Shown here: positions 33,973-43,637 of the stretch, piece by piece
Layout: each line of letters opens with the position of its first letter
Numbering within the stretch: the first letter of the stretch is position 1
NCBI RefSeq assembly: GCF_002156965.1
Contig: NZ_CP021324.1
Coordinates: forward strand, 1,128,681 to 1,192,680
DNA: 64,000 nucleotides
Reading direction: 5' to 3'
Source of the DNA: Candidatus Nitrosomarinus catalina
GTDB lineage: Archaea; Thermoproteota; Nitrososphaeria; Nitrososphaerales; Nitrosopumilaceae
Notes under the pieces: generated by a model
Database searches by the model: none
Seen by the model: the letters and a program-made list of their open reading frames with translations, nothing else
Told to the model about the DNA's origin: nothing
Translations under genes and position numbers: made by a program

Positions 33973-34449
33973 ATGGTTACAAATTTTATTTCTGAAAAGG
34001 CAAAAATTGGAGAAAATGTTCAAGTTTGGCATTTTTCATATATTGGAGATGATGTTGAGATTGGGGATAATGTAAAAATTGGTTCTCTTGCACATATTGA
34101 TTATGATGTTAAAATTGGAGATAATACAAAAATTGAAGGACAAGCATACATTCCACCATTATCCAGAATTGGGAAAAATGTATTCATTGGTCCTGCAGCA
34201 GTTTTAACAAATGATCCATTTCCAATGTGTGATAAAATGGTTGGAGTGACAATTGAAGATAATGCAGTTATTGGTGCACGTGCTGTAATTAAGGCAGGTG
34301 TTACAATAGGAAAAAATAGTGTTGTTGCAATGGGTGCAATTGTTACAAGGGATGTTCAAGAAAATACTGTCGTTGCTGGTTCTCCAGCTTTTCTAAGATA
34401 TAGTAGAGAAGAATATGATAAAAAACAAAAAAAATGGTTAGAAAGTTAA
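33973..34449 (+). CDS. Hexapeptide-repeat acyltransferase
   Basis: This is a left-handed beta-helix acyltransferase of the LbetaH superfamily, with many [LIV]-G-x4 hexads (VEIGDNVKIGSLAHIDYDV and others). The middle AYIPPLSRIGKNVFIGPAAVLTND and the end AIVTRDVQENTVVAGSPA resemble the WbpD/ArnT-neighbouring acetyltransferases that acetylate amino groups of nucleotide sugars. It is 158 residues. It closes the ilvE-led cluster and overlaps the convergent membrane-protein gene by 4 bases. Confidence 0.85.
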   Translation: MVTNFISEKAKIGENVQVWHFSYIGDDVEIGDNVKIGSLAHIDYDVKIGDNTKIEGQAYIPPLSRIGKNVFIGPAAVLTNDPFPMCDKMVGVTIEDNAVIGARAVIKAGVTIGKNSVVAMGAIVTRDVQENTVVAGSPAFLRYSREEYDKKQKKWLES

Positions 34450-34676
34450 GAATTTAGTTCTTTTTTGAAGATCCAATTTTTTAATTTTGATAAAATAAAA
34501 ATCCATATTACAACTAATATCAAAGCAATAGCAACTTTAATTCCAGATTCAACAATCCAATGAAAATCACCAAATTGTTGTATCGTAAATGGACCTAACA
34601 AAATAACCATGATGCCGCCTCCAACAATTATCAAGGCCCACATTGCAAATAAAAAACCATAAAGACCAAATTTCAT
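34446..34676 (-). CDS. Small two-helix membrane protein, unknown
   Basis: This 76-residue protein has two hydrophobic helices, LFAMWALIIVGGGIMVILLG near the start and VAIALILVVIWIFIL in the second half, and a basic C-terminus (KLKNWIFKKELNS). I do not recognise it. It overlaps the glycosyl-phosphate transferase by 4 bases and is the last gene of the replication-linked operon. A helper for that membrane enzyme is possible but unproven. Confidence 0.75.
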   Translation of the reverse strand: MKFGLYGFLFAMWALIIVGGGIMVILLGPFTIQQFGDFHWIVESGIKVAIALILVVIWIFILSKLKNWIFKKELNS

Positions 34677-35665
34677 AGCGATGTACCCATCATAAATGCA
34701 GTAATAATTGCTAAAGCTCCTGAAAAAAGTGCTAATTTGAAAATTGCAAATCCAACTTGCTTTTCAGTTAATGGACCACCTGCAAGAATTAATCTAACTA
34801 AGGTTACAGGCGCAGTTTTATCATTAGTTGCCTTTAGTTTAAAATCATCTGTATGTTCTACAGGTTTACCTTTAATTTGACGATGTTCTACCACTCGTTT
34901 AACACTAGATAAGAACAAAAATGAGTTAATTACTGCAGGTAATAATGCAATAGCTGCAATAATTTCTACACCGCCAATTATTGCAATAACACCATACATA
35001 GCTCCAAATGTTAATGCACCAGAATCTCCAGGAAAAATTTTACTTGGAATTTTATGAAATTTATAAAATGCTAATGAAACAAATCCTAAGGGCAAACTTA
35101 CAATTGCAATTTCATAATTTTGTAAAATAAATAAACAAATGGATAATGTAAAACTTGCAATAACCATAAAACCACTAGCAACTCCATTTAGAACATCAAT
35201 GGAATTTATTGTATTTCCAGTAATTGGAATCATAAAAACAATCAATCCAAGATACAGTAATGGAATTTGAACGTCACCGAATAATGGAAATGCAAGATCT
35301 GAGTCATATGCACCAAGAAAAATTATCGGTAATGCTGCAATTGCTAAAGTTACAGGCTTAAACCAACCCCCCATTACTTTTCTATCATCAACATAACCAA
35401 TTAGAAATGCAGCAGTAGTTGTAATTATTAATGCAAGAATTTCATTGAGTTGGAAAAATCCATAGAGAACAATTTCTGAAACAACAATTCCCAATATAAT
35501 AGATATTCCACCAGGTCTTGCAACCATTACATTTTCTTTTTTATTCATATCTTTGACTGTAAAATTATTTTTTACTAAAAATTTGATTAATGGAGGAATA
35601 GTCAAATATACTACAAAAAATGCTAGTAAACAAGAAATAATTGCAGGAATAATTAATTCAATCAA
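34673..35665 (-). CDS. MraY/WecA/AglH-family glycosyl-phosphate transferase
   Basis: This polytopic enzyme transfers a sugar-1-phosphate from a UDP-sugar to a polyprenyl (dolichyl) phosphate, the first step of N-glycan or surface-polysaccharide assembly. The 330-residue protein has about ten helices. The catalytic motifs are YVDDRKVMGG (the DD pair) and NSIDVLNGVASGFM, with KIFPGDSGALTFGAMYG as the third. A conserved histidine-bearing loop KRVVEHRQIKGKPVEHTDD lies near residue 270. Its placement behind hel308 with a 4-base overlap is unexpected. Confidence 0.88.
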   Translation of the reverse strand: MIELIIPAIISCLLAFFVVYLTIPPLIKFLVKNNFTVKDMNKKENVMVARPGGISIILGIVVSEIVLYGFFQLNEILALIITTTAAFLIGYVDDRKVMGGWFKPVTLAIAALPIIFLGAYDSDLAFPLFGDVQIPLLYLGLIVFMIPITGNTINSIDVLNGVASGFMVIASFTLSICLFILQNYEIAIVSLPLGFVSLAFYKFHKIPSKIFPGDSGALTFGAMYGVIAIIGGVEIIAAIALLPAVINSFLFLSSVKRVVEHRQIKGKPVEHTDDFKLKATNDKTAPVTLVRLILAGGPLTEKQVGFAIFKLALFSGALAIITAFMMGTSL

Positions 35666-37791
35666 TATCTAACCTTCTTTAATTCAGCTTTAATGTTACT
35701 TGCTATTGTTAAACCAATTTTATCAATTTCTGCTAATTTATGAGTAGGAATTTTTGCGAGATCATCAAGATTTTTAATATTATGTTTAAACAAAATTCGT
35801 GCCCTAACTCTTCCAATGCCTTTCACACGTACTAAATCTAATAATTCCTCTCTAATTCCATAAACTATTCGTTTTCTCAAATCACCAAATTCTTCAAGTA
35901 AATCAGATCTTTCAATATGTTTAGAGATTTCTCTTAAACAATATGAGAGCCAATTTGCATTTTCTACCATTCTATGCATATCTCCAGCCTCAATTCCAAG
36001 AGTATCAGATAAAGAAAGTTCAGTGGATTCAGTAATCCACATTTGTAGAGCCAAAAGACTTCTTGAACAATCGTATTCAGATATAGGCTCAATTAATTCT
36101 GAAGAATGATTTTCAATCATCAGACTAGTTGACTCATAGTCTTTATTTCTAAGAGAAAAATTAGGAAAAAATTCTTCACAGTTTGTCATTATATGTAAAA
36201 ATCCAAAAGTGTGTTTTCCTTGTTGAGATACATTATCAATTGCATCTCTAAAAAATGTGGCAGTTAAAGGATCAATGTAAAGCATCGAAGTCTTTTTTCC
36301 AAATGCAGTTCCAGCATATCTTTCACCTTTTTTTATTACTAACTGTTGGCTGGAAAGAAATCGTAATGAAATATTAATTGCAAAACTTAGTGTTGCTTTT
36401 GTAGTTTGTAATCCACCTAGTGTCTGTAAAAAGAATTCTAGTAATTCTTCTTTTTTTATTCCAGGATGTGTAACAATAACGCTTAGAATATGAGTCCTAA
36501 GTGATTTATCTTCAGTAATTTTTGAAACTATAGGTTCTGATTCACCATGAATATAGTATTCAGTTAAATCTTCAGTGTTACCATTTCCAACAATAATTGA
36601 TTCACCATATTTGTCATATTGTGGTCTTCCAGCTCTTCCACAAAGTTGTTTATATTCTAAAACACTAATTGGTCTATTTGCACCAACTTTTGCATTATAT
36701 CTATTGATGTTTGAAATTACAACTCTTCTTGCAGGAAGATTAACACCAGCTGCTAATGTTGGAGTTGATGATAGTAGTTTAATGGTTCCTTTACGAAATT
36801 CTTTTTCAACAATTTCTCTGCATTTCTGATTTAATCCAGCATGATGAAATGCAACTCCTTTTTTGACAAGAGTTGCTAAAGTTTTTACAATTTCGGTATG
36901 CTCATTTTCTGAAAGAATTTGTTTTGATGTTTTTTCTAATGCAGTCAATTCCTTTTTTACTAAAAGTTGAGAAATTACATCAGCTGCTTTTGTTGCAAGT
37001 GATTTTGATCTTACCCTAGTTTCTGCAAAAACTAATGATTGACCCCCATTTTGAACAGATTGCACGCCTAAATCAATTGGAATTCCACGTAAACTTGGTT
37101 TCACTTCAAATGTTTCACCATCACTCATGGTAACCTTTCCACCATCACACACTCCTTCAGATAATGGAACTGGTCGCCAATCATTTTTTACCAATTTACA
37201 ATCAAGCCAATCTGCAATTTCATTTGAATTAGTAATTGTTGCACTAAGACCTATAATTTGAGGTTTAGATTCTAATAATTTGAGATGAGTTAAAATCATT
37301 TCTAGAGTAGGTCCTCTACTTTCATCACCAATTAGATGAACTTCATCAGATATTACTAAACCAATATCATCAATCCATTCAGCACCGTGTCTAATTATTG
37401 AATCCATTTTTTCATTTGTTAAAATCAAAATATTACTTTTTTCTAAATTTTTTTCAATATGTTCAAAATCCCCAGTTGAAATACTTGTTTTAATTTTTTT
37501 GCCAAGAGAAATTTTTTCTAATTTTTTAAATTCTGTAAATTTTTCAGCAGCTAAAGCACGTAATGGACTCAGATAGATTACTTTTCCCTTATTTTTAGAA
37601 AGGTAACTAAGCATTGCAAGCATAGCAATCAAAGTTTTACCACTTGCAGTAGGTGCAGAAACCAAAATACTTTTTCCATCTAACAATCCAGATTTTACAC
37701 AATCAGCTTGTGGCGGATATAATTTTTCATATCCTTGAGACTTTAAAAAATCAATTGCAGAATCTGGAAGTGCTAATTTTTCTATTTTCAT
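35662..37791 (-). CDS. hel308: Hel308/Hjm DNA helicase
   Basis: This is a Ski2-like superfamily 2 helicase that unwinds lagging strands and remodels stalled forks. At 709 residues it has Walker A SAPTASGKTLIAMLAM, Walker B as DEVH in LVISDEVHLIGDESRG, GLSATITN, FAETRVRS, and motif VI QLCGRAGRPQYDKYGES. A winged-helix and ratchet domain follow, and the last 60 residues hold a helix-hairpin-helix (VKGIGRVRARILFK). It overlaps both mcm and the transferase gene by 4 bases. Confidence 0.95.
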   Translation of the reverse strand: MKIEKLALPDSAIDFLKSQGYEKLYPPQADCVKSGLLDGKSILVSAPTASGKTLIAMLAMLSYLSKNKGKVIYLSPLRALAAEKFTEFKKLEKISLGKKIKTSISTGDFEHIEKNLEKSNILILTNEKMDSIIRHGAEWIDDIGLVISDEVHLIGDESRGPTLEMILTHLKLLESKPQIIGLSATITNSNEIADWLDCKLVKNDWRPVPLSEGVCDGGKVTMSDGETFEVKPSLRGIPIDLGVQSVQNGGQSLVFAETRVRSKSLATKAADVISQLLVKKELTALEKTSKQILSENEHTEIVKTLATLVKKGVAFHHAGLNQKCREIVEKEFRKGTIKLLSSTPTLAAGVNLPARRVVISNINRYNAKVGANRPISVLEYKQLCGRAGRPQYDKYGESIIVGNGNTEDLTEYYIHGESEPIVSKITEDKSLRTHILSVIVTHPGIKKEELLEFFLQTLGGLQTTKATLSFAINISLRFLSSQQLVIKKGERYAGTAFGKKTSMLYIDPLTATFFRDAIDNVSQQGKHTFGFLHIMTNCEEFFPNFSLRNKDYESTSLMIENHSSELIEPISEYDCSRSLLALQMWITESTELSLSDTLGIEAGDMHRMVENANWLSYCLREISKHIERSDLLEEFGDLRKRIVYGIREELLDLVRVKGIGRVRARILFKHNIKNLDDLAKIPTHKLAEIDKIGLTIASNIKAELKKVRY

Positions 37792-39872
37792 ACTCGGTTA
37801 TAATGACCGGGTTTTGATTCATAAATAGATGCTTCTCTCAGCATTCGTCTAATGTAATTTCTTGCTTCTTCTTCACTAAACTTTTCTGTTTTTTCAAGTT
37901 CTTGAACAAATGCACGTTCTTCAACTGCTACTTTATTGTCCCCTTCAAGACTTTTTAAAATATCCATAAATAATTGCATTTTTGATACTTCACTTCGCGG
38001 TTTTCCTTGTAATACACCAAGATCAACTTTTCCAGTATTAACATCAACACCAGCATCTTGAAGCATGCTTTGAATAAGGAATATTGCACGTTCAGCATCT
38101 TCCTCTTCAACCTTATCTTTCATGAGTAATCTAGCTCTAGCCGTAGAAAGTCGGATAATTCCTTCCAATTGTCTAGGAGTTACAGTAATCATTTCCTCAG
38201 ATTCAACATTTCTCATTTGAAGGTAATAATCTAGAATTTTTGCCTCAGCCTCTTTTGTTAATTCAGGGGTTCCTCGCTTTGCATATGAAAGATATTTTGT
38301 TAATAGATCAACTTCAATAACAGATTTTTTATCAATTCCTGAATTAGTATTTCTTTTAATGATGTGTGTTGCAATTTGTATATCTCTTTCTTTAGTTGGA
38401 ATGTCTCTTACAACAAAAATTAAATCAAATCGAGTCAATAACGGAATTGGTAGATTAACATTTTCTGTAATATTTTTGAAGGGATCATATTTTCCATACA
38501 TAGGGTTTGCTGCAGCTAAAATAGAGGTTCTAGCATTCAGTGTAGCAACAATACCACCTTTTGCAATACTTGCAGATTGTTGTTCCATAACTTCGTGTAG
38601 AGCACTTCTATCTTCAGGCTTCATTTTATCAAATTCGTCAATACTAACCAAACCTTGATCACCTAATACAACTGCACCAGCTTCTAACATCATGATACCA
38701 GTTTTATCTCGAACAACTGCAGCTGTAAGTCCTGCAGCTGTTGAACCTCTTCCAGAAGTATACAATCCACGTGGTGCAATTCTTGCACAAAATTTTAACA
38801 TCTCACTTTTTGCAGTACCAGGATCTCCAACTAAAAATACATTGATGTCACCCCTAATTTTACTACCATCACCTAACAGTCTTTGGTTAGAACCAACAAT
38901 AAGTAACAAAATAGCTTCTTTGATTAATGATTGACCTTGAATGTGTGGTGCAAATGAATCAATTAATCTCTGATAAACATCAGAACTTTGACCAAGAGAT
39001 TTGATTCTTTTTTCTTCCTCAGGTGAGATTTCTTCTCTACCAATTTTTCTATCAGTTTTGGATCCACGACCACTTAAAAATTCAATATTATTACCTTCAA
39101 TTCTTAATCGATATAATCCACTATGACCCCTTTGAACCCCAGTAACAGATTCTTGTTCAACTCTTACTACACCAGTAAGAATTATTCTGTCTCCTGGCCT
39201 CGAATTATCAACTAAATCCTGCCTAATTGTAACGTCAATATAATGAGGCAATTGTCCTGGAGGTAAATCTTCAGGCAATTCTTGTAATCTAAGAATTTGA
39301 AAATCAATGAACTTGCTGGATTCCGGTTTTAATTCAAAATCTCTTTGTTTACAATTTGGATTATCACAAACTACTGGGATTTTTGCATCCATTCCTTTTA
39401 GTTGTATTATTTTTGTGGTATGTTCATCTGGACATACAAAAACTAATTCTTTTGCAAGAGGTTTAACTTCTGATGCTCTAACAACCATTCCAGAAACACT
39501 TGTCATAGTTCCTATAGTTTCAGCATTAATTTGTCGTAAACTTCTTTCAAGAGGAAAATTTGCAATTCTTACACGAACTTCTTCTTTAATTTTTTCAGCA
39601 TAATCTGGAAATCTTGTTTGTAATGCTTCCTTAATTGCTCTTGCAAAAGCATCAAATATTCTATCAGGGTTTTCAGAAAAAATTATTTCTATTTGAGGTT
39701 CTGTAACAAGATCATTGTAATCAACTACAATATACTTTGCATTCTTTGGCATCATTGCATCAATTGCATCAACATACTTGTAATTGCCTTGTTTATCTTT
39801 GAATCTAGTTAGAAATTCTTTTACTTTATCAGATAATGCAGAATCAGTAAATGAACTAGTTTGACTACTCAT
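37788..39872 (-). CDS. mcm: MCM replicative helicase
   Basis: This is the hexameric replicative helicase. The N-terminal domain has a zinc-binding loop (CPDEH near 149, CDNPNC near 170) and an OB fold. The AAA+ core has Walker A VGDPGTAKSEMLKF, Walker B SIDEFDKM and the arginine finger region LLTRFDLIFV. A winged helix closes the protein. I prefer the ATG at 39872 over one two codons upstream (39878). Length of about 694 is standard. The start lies inside the end of the GINS gene, so the two are probably coupled. Confidence 0.96.
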   Translation of the reverse strand: MSSQTSSFTDSALSDKVKEFLTRFKDKQGNYKYVDAIDAMMPKNAKYIVVDYNDLVTEPQIEIIFSENPDRIFDAFARAIKEALQTRFPDYAEKIKEEVRVRIANFPLERSLRQINAETIGTMTSVSGMVVRASEVKPLAKELVFVCPDEHTTKIIQLKGMDAKIPVVCDNPNCKQRDFELKPESSKFIDFQILRLQELPEDLPPGQLPHYIDVTIRQDLVDNSRPGDRIILTGVVRVEQESVTGVQRGHSGLYRLRIEGNNIEFLSGRGSKTDRKIGREEISPEEEKRIKSLGQSSDVYQRLIDSFAPHIQGQSLIKEAILLLIVGSNQRLLGDGSKIRGDINVFLVGDPGTAKSEMLKFCARIAPRGLYTSGRGSTAAGLTAAVVRDKTGIMMLEAGAVVLGDQGLVSIDEFDKMKPEDRSALHEVMEQQSASIAKGGIVATLNARTSILAAANPMYGKYDPFKNITENVNLPIPLLTRFDLIFVVRDIPTKERDIQIATHIIKRNTNSGIDKKSVIEVDLLTKYLSYAKRGTPELTKEAEAKILDYYLQMRNVESEEMITVTPRQLEGIIRLSTARARLLMKDKVEEEDAERAIFLIQSMLQDAGVDVNTGKVDLGVLQGKPRSEVSKMQLFMDILKSLEGDNKVAVEERAFVQELEKTEKFSEEEARNYIRRMLREASIYESKPGHYNRV

Positions 39873-40383
39873 CAACATTACCTCTCACTTGATTTTCAAA
39901 TTCTTTACTATTGTCATAAATTGTTGTATAGAAAATATTTTCTTCCACAGTTAATTGATTGTAAATGTCAGAATTTAGTTTAATTGAATCAGCGAGTTTT
40001 ACAATTTTTCCTCTTCGCATTCTAAATAATTCTAACAATATACTTTCAACGTGATTAAAATCATCACGATTCAGTTCTTTCATAGTTTCTTTTAATTTAA
40101 TGTAAAAATGAGGTTCCAGCGTGGATAATTGATATTCTCCAACCATCTTTTCTTTAGATAATGCTTGTTTTAATTCAGTAATCATGTCAGGCATGTCAAT
40201 TGTTCCTACTCCACTATCATTCAAAATTTTTCCAATCCATTGAGGCATGTTATTAGTATCGCCTTGAGTACCCTCAATTTTGACTCCAGCCACATTATAC
40301 TTAAAATCCTGATTTATGGTGACTTTAGCATCTTTTAGGCGATATCCTATCGAATGTACTTTTTCTATTTCTTCAATTTTCAT
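39865..40383 (-). CDS. GINS-family replication protein (Gins51/15 type)
   Basis: This is an archaeal GINS subunit, which binds MCM and Cdc45/RecJ to form the replicative CMG-like helicase. The second half shows LEPHFYIKLKETMKELN, then LLELFRMRRGKIVKLAD and LTVEENIFYTTIYDN, which is the conserved A domain. The first 60 residues could be the small B domain, an order not fixed here. It is 172 residues and lies directly upstream of mcm, the usual archaeal pairing. Confidence 0.85.
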   Translation of the reverse strand: MKIEEIEKVHSIGYRLKDAKVTINQDFKYNVAGVKIEGTQGDTNNMPQWIGKILNDSGVGTIDMPDMITELKQALSKEKMVGEYQLSTLEPHFYIKLKETMKELNRDDFNHVESILLELFRMRRGKIVKLADSIKLNSDIYNQLTVEENIFYTTIYDNSKEFENQVRGNVDE

Positions 40384-40544
40384 ATGAGATCACTTATCAA
40401 TTTTAGATCCTCAAGTATCGGATCGATCAATTCTGTTAACAATTTAGTGAGATCATTTGATCCTAATTAATGACAGGTTGAGGCTAGGTATAGTTTAGAT
40501 AAATTCCATTTTAATGAATTGGATTACAGAATAACCAATTCGGA

Positions 40545-40552
40545 TTTATTAA
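40545..40552 (+). promoter_or_regulatory. TATA-like box of rfcS
   Basis: TTTATTAA is centred about 26 bases before the ATG at 40575. The rest of the 191-base gap to the GINS gene holds AT-rich DNA and a few GATC-containing short inverted repeats (near 40425-40462), with no open frame I can support. Confidence 0.45.
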
Positions 40553-40574
40553 TGGGTCAGGCTTTTGAAACTTG

Positions 40575-41525
40575 ATGTCTGCAACAGGAATGTGGGTAGA
40601 GAAGTATCGACCAAAAGAAATCTCAGAAATTGTTGGGCAAAGTGAAATAATCGGGAGTTTATCTGCTTTAATCAAGGATCCAACAGATATGCCGCACCTA
40701 ATGTTTTCTGGTTCAGCAGGAGTTGGAAAAACAACTACAGCGTTATGTATCACAAGACAAATTTTAGGAGAAAATATCGAAGGGAATCTACTTGAATTGA
40801 ATGCATCTGATGAAAGAGGAATTGGAATGGTTAGAGAAAAAGTCAAAAAGTTTTCAGGATTTGCTGGATTATCAAATGTACCTTTTAAAATTATAATTTT
40901 AGATGAAGCAGATGAAATGACTGCTGATGCTCAAACAGCACTTAGAAGAATTATAGAGGATACTGCAAAAATTTGTAGATTTATCTTAATAGCAAACAAC
41001 GTTTCAAAAATAATTGATCCTATTCAAAGTAGATGTGCGACTTTCAAATTTACAAGCGTAGGAGAAGAGGATATCATTAGCAGACTAGAGGTAATTGCAA
41101 AAAACGAAAAAGTCAAATCAAATAAAAAAGGTCTTAAATCAATTTATGATTATTCTCAAGGTGATTTGAGACATGCAATTAATTTATTGCAAGCGACAGC
41201 AAGTTTAGGAGAAATATCTGAAGAGACAGTAATATCCTCAGCAGGGCTAACTAAAACAACTGACGTAGATGATGTTTTAAAAATTGCATTGTCTGGAAAC
41301 GTAGTAGATTCTAGAGAGAAAATGATTGAATTGATCAAAGTTTATGGAATGTCAGAATCAGACTTTCTCAAATATTTCAATTCAGCAGTTTTCAAATCAA
41401 AACATGAAAAATTAGCAGAAATTTTAGAAGTTATTGCAAAATATGATTATAGAATTTTAGTTGGAGCAAATTCTGAAATTCAATTATCTGCAATGCTTGC
41501 AGAACTTGCAAGAATAGAAAAGTAA
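40575..41525 (+). CDS. rfcS: Replication factor C small subunit
   Basis: This is the AAA+ small subunit of the clamp loader, which works as four copies with RfcL. The start MSATGMWVEKYRPKEI is typical. Walker A is SGSAGVGKTTTAL, Walker B LDEADEMTADAQTALRR and the sensor/SRC motif is QSRCATFKF. I chose the ATG at 40575 over a TTG one codon upstream. The gene has its own promoter and is 23 kb from rfcL. There is no intein. Confidence 0.95.
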   Translation: MSATGMWVEKYRPKEISEIVGQSEIIGSLSALIKDPTDMPHLMFSGSAGVGKTTTALCITRQILGENIEGNLLELNASDERGIGMVREKVKKFSGFAGLSNVPFKIIILDEADEMTADAQTALRRIIEDTAKICRFILIANNVSKIIDPIQSRCATFKFTSVGEEDIISRLEVIAKNEKVKSNKKGLKSIYDYSQGDLRHAINLLQATASLGEISEETVISSAGLTKTTDVDDVLKIALSGNVVDSREKMIELIKVYGMSESDFLKYFNSAVFKSKHEKLAEILEVIAKYDYRILVGANSEIQLSAMLAELARIEK

Positions 41526-41526
41526 A

Positions 41527-41610
41527 CGCCGAGAGAGGGATTTGAACCCCCGCGTGCTTGCGCACACAGGCTCTCAAGGCCCGCGCTCTACCGGACTAAG
41601 CGACCTCGGC
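41527..41610 (-). tRNA. tRNA-Ser (UGA)
   Basis: On the reverse strand the acceptor stem is GCCGAGG with TCTCGGC and the discriminator is G. The anticodon stem CGGGC/GCCTG surrounds CTTGAGA (anticodon TGA). A long variable arm (TGTGCGCAAGCACGC, self-pairing) makes it class II, which excludes most isotypes other than Ser and Leu. CCA is not encoded. Confidence 0.93.
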
Positions 41611-41682
41611 AAAAAATATTGAAAATAGTGATTAAAATCTGTTGATAATTAAATAGAAAAATAAGAAAAAAGAAAAAATTCT

Positions 41683-42231
41683 TTAATCGTGTGCGTGAGG
41701 ATTTTCAGAACCAGATTTCATAATTACATATGTTCCGGCTGCTTTTTCGTGCCATTCTTGGTTAGCTGATTCGATACGAATAGCTCCTTCAGGACAAATT
41801 TCTTGACATGCCATACAAACAGTACAATCGTGTTCTCTGATTGGCTGTGATTTGTCGGTATAATCTAATCTTTCATCTTGTTCGGTTAAACCAGTACCTT
41901 CGAAGGTTGCATCCATGCAGTCTGCTGCAGGAATATCTTGTTCGGTTCTGAACCATTGGAATGTTTGAACTGGACATACACTCATGCATGAACCAGCTGC
42001 TACACATGAATCCCAATCGACTGCAACGGTAGTACCATGAATTCCAAGAGGAACTTGTTCTTCGCCTCTTTCTTCATATGCTGCCTTTACATCATCGTTT
42101 GAGAATGCTGCACCATCAGTTCTTCCCTCACCCCAGATATAATGGAAATTTTCACCATCAGCGTGGCTTGTTTTTCCTTTTGGTTTTACATCGTTGTGAC
42201 AAAAGTCTTCTGGTATTTGTAGATCTGCCAT
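41683..42231 (-). CDS. Zinc-type seven-iron ferredoxin, copy 1
   Basis: This resembles the zinc-containing ferredoxin of Sulfolobus. [15 protein letters not shown] is followed by a 3Fe-4S-type motif C76-x5-C82-x3-C86-P and a 4Fe-4S motif C136-x2-C139-x2-C142-x3-C146-P. The N-terminal extension has His12, His23, His30 and the conserved His65, enough to bind zinc as in the Sulfolobus protein. At 182 residues it is longer, owing to insertions near 97-125 and a C-terminal tail. It should be a low-potential electron carrier in the cytoplasm. Confidence 0.9.
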   Translation of the reverse strand: MADLQIPEDFCHNDVKPKGKTSHADGENFHYIWGEGRTDGAAFSNDDVKAAYEERGEEQVPLGIHGTTVAVDWDSCVAAGSCMSVCPVQTFQWFRTEQDIPAADCMDATFEGTGLTEQDERLDYTDKSQPIREHDCTVCMACQEICPEGAIRIESANQEWHEKAAGTYVIMKSGSENPHAHD

Positions 42232-42250
42232 TGGATCCGTTTATTGTGAA

Positions 42251-42263
42251 TATTATTTAAAGC
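42251..42263 (-). promoter_or_regulatory. TATA box of ferredoxin copy 1
   Basis: GCTTTAAATAATA on the reverse strand is centred 26 bases before the ATG at 42231. The same box and spacing occur before copy 2. Confidence 0.55.
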
Positions 42264-42324
42264 TAAAGAAAATTAGTCAAGACTAAATTAAAAATAAAAA
42301 GTTTAGAATCTAAAAATGATTGAT

Positions 42325-42852
<528 letters not shown>

Positions 42853-42853
42853 T

Positions 42854-42865
42854 TATTATTTAAAG
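42854..42865 (-). promoter_or_regulatory. TATA box of ferredoxin copy 2
   Basis: CTTTAAATAATA on the reverse strand is centred about 26 bases before the ATG at 42834, matching the box before copy 1. Confidence 0.55.
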
Positions 42866-42971
42866 TTAGGTGATTTCACAATATCATAACTAATTATTTT
42901 AAAAAATGTCGATCTTTTAGGCAGGAATGATTTCCTTACGTTCATAACGTATAACGATCAGTAGTTTGGAT

Positions 42972-43637
42972 ATGGACATAATCAAGTATGATGTGTATAG
43001 GGGACCAAATATTGGGGTGTACATTACTGTAAATGATTCTATTGGATTAGTTCCAATGGGATTCGCAGAAACTAAGGCAAAAAAATTAGAAGAGTATTTG
43101 AACATTGAAGTAATGTATACAGCAATTGCCAATACAAGATTAATTGGATCCTTATCAGTTATGAATAACAAAGGATTTCTTTTGCCATCTACAGCTTATC
43201 AAGATGAATATGATTATTTGAAAAATGAAACAGATTTAGAAGTTGGAGTTTTAGATACTAAATTTAATGCACTTGGAAATGTTATTTGTGCAAATGATAA
43301 AGGAGCAATTGTTTCACCAGCATTGTCAAATGAAAATTGTAAAGTAATTGCAGATGTAATGGGAGTTGAAGTAATACAGAAAAAGATATCAGGGTCTCAT
43401 TTAGCTGGGGTAAATCTACGAGCCAATAATTCAGGTGCAGTTATTCACCCAGATGCAGAAGAAAAAGATATCAAAGAAATTGCAGACGTACTAGGCGTAA
43501 ACGTTGAAAAATGTTCGATAAATGGAGGCATACCATATGTTTCATCAGGAATTTTAGCAAATAATCATTGTATAGTGGTTGGCTCATTGACAAACGGTTC
43601 TGAAATAATGAATTTAACTAAAGCATTTCTAAACTAA
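42972..43637 (+). CDS. eif6: Translation initiation factor aIF6
   Basis: This is an anti-association factor that binds the 50S subunit. The protein starts MDIIKYDVYRGPNIGVYI and shows the five-fold repeated pattern of the pentein fold, with NTRLIGSLSVMNNKGFLLP and ANNHCIVVGSLTNGSEI. Its length of 221 residues is standard. I chose the ATG at 42972 rather than a TTG two codons upstream. Its last 20 bases overlap the convergent hisS gene. Confidence 0.94.
   Translation: MDIIKYDVYRGPNIGVYITVNDSIGLVPMGFAETKAKKLEEYLNIEVMYTAIANTRLIGSLSVMNNKGFLLPSTAYQDEYDYLKNETDLEVGVLDTKFNALGNVICANDKGAIVSPALSNENCKVIADVMGVEVIQKKISGSHLAGVNLRANNSGAVIHPDAEEKDIKEIADVLGVNVEKCSINGGIPYVSSGILANNHCIVVGSLTNGSEIMNLTKAFLN

Noticed and set aside
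40384..40544. A C/D-box small RNA between GINS and rfcS
   Set aside because: Short GATC repeats and TGA/CTG words occur, but I could not place paired C and D boxes with a guide of proper spacing.
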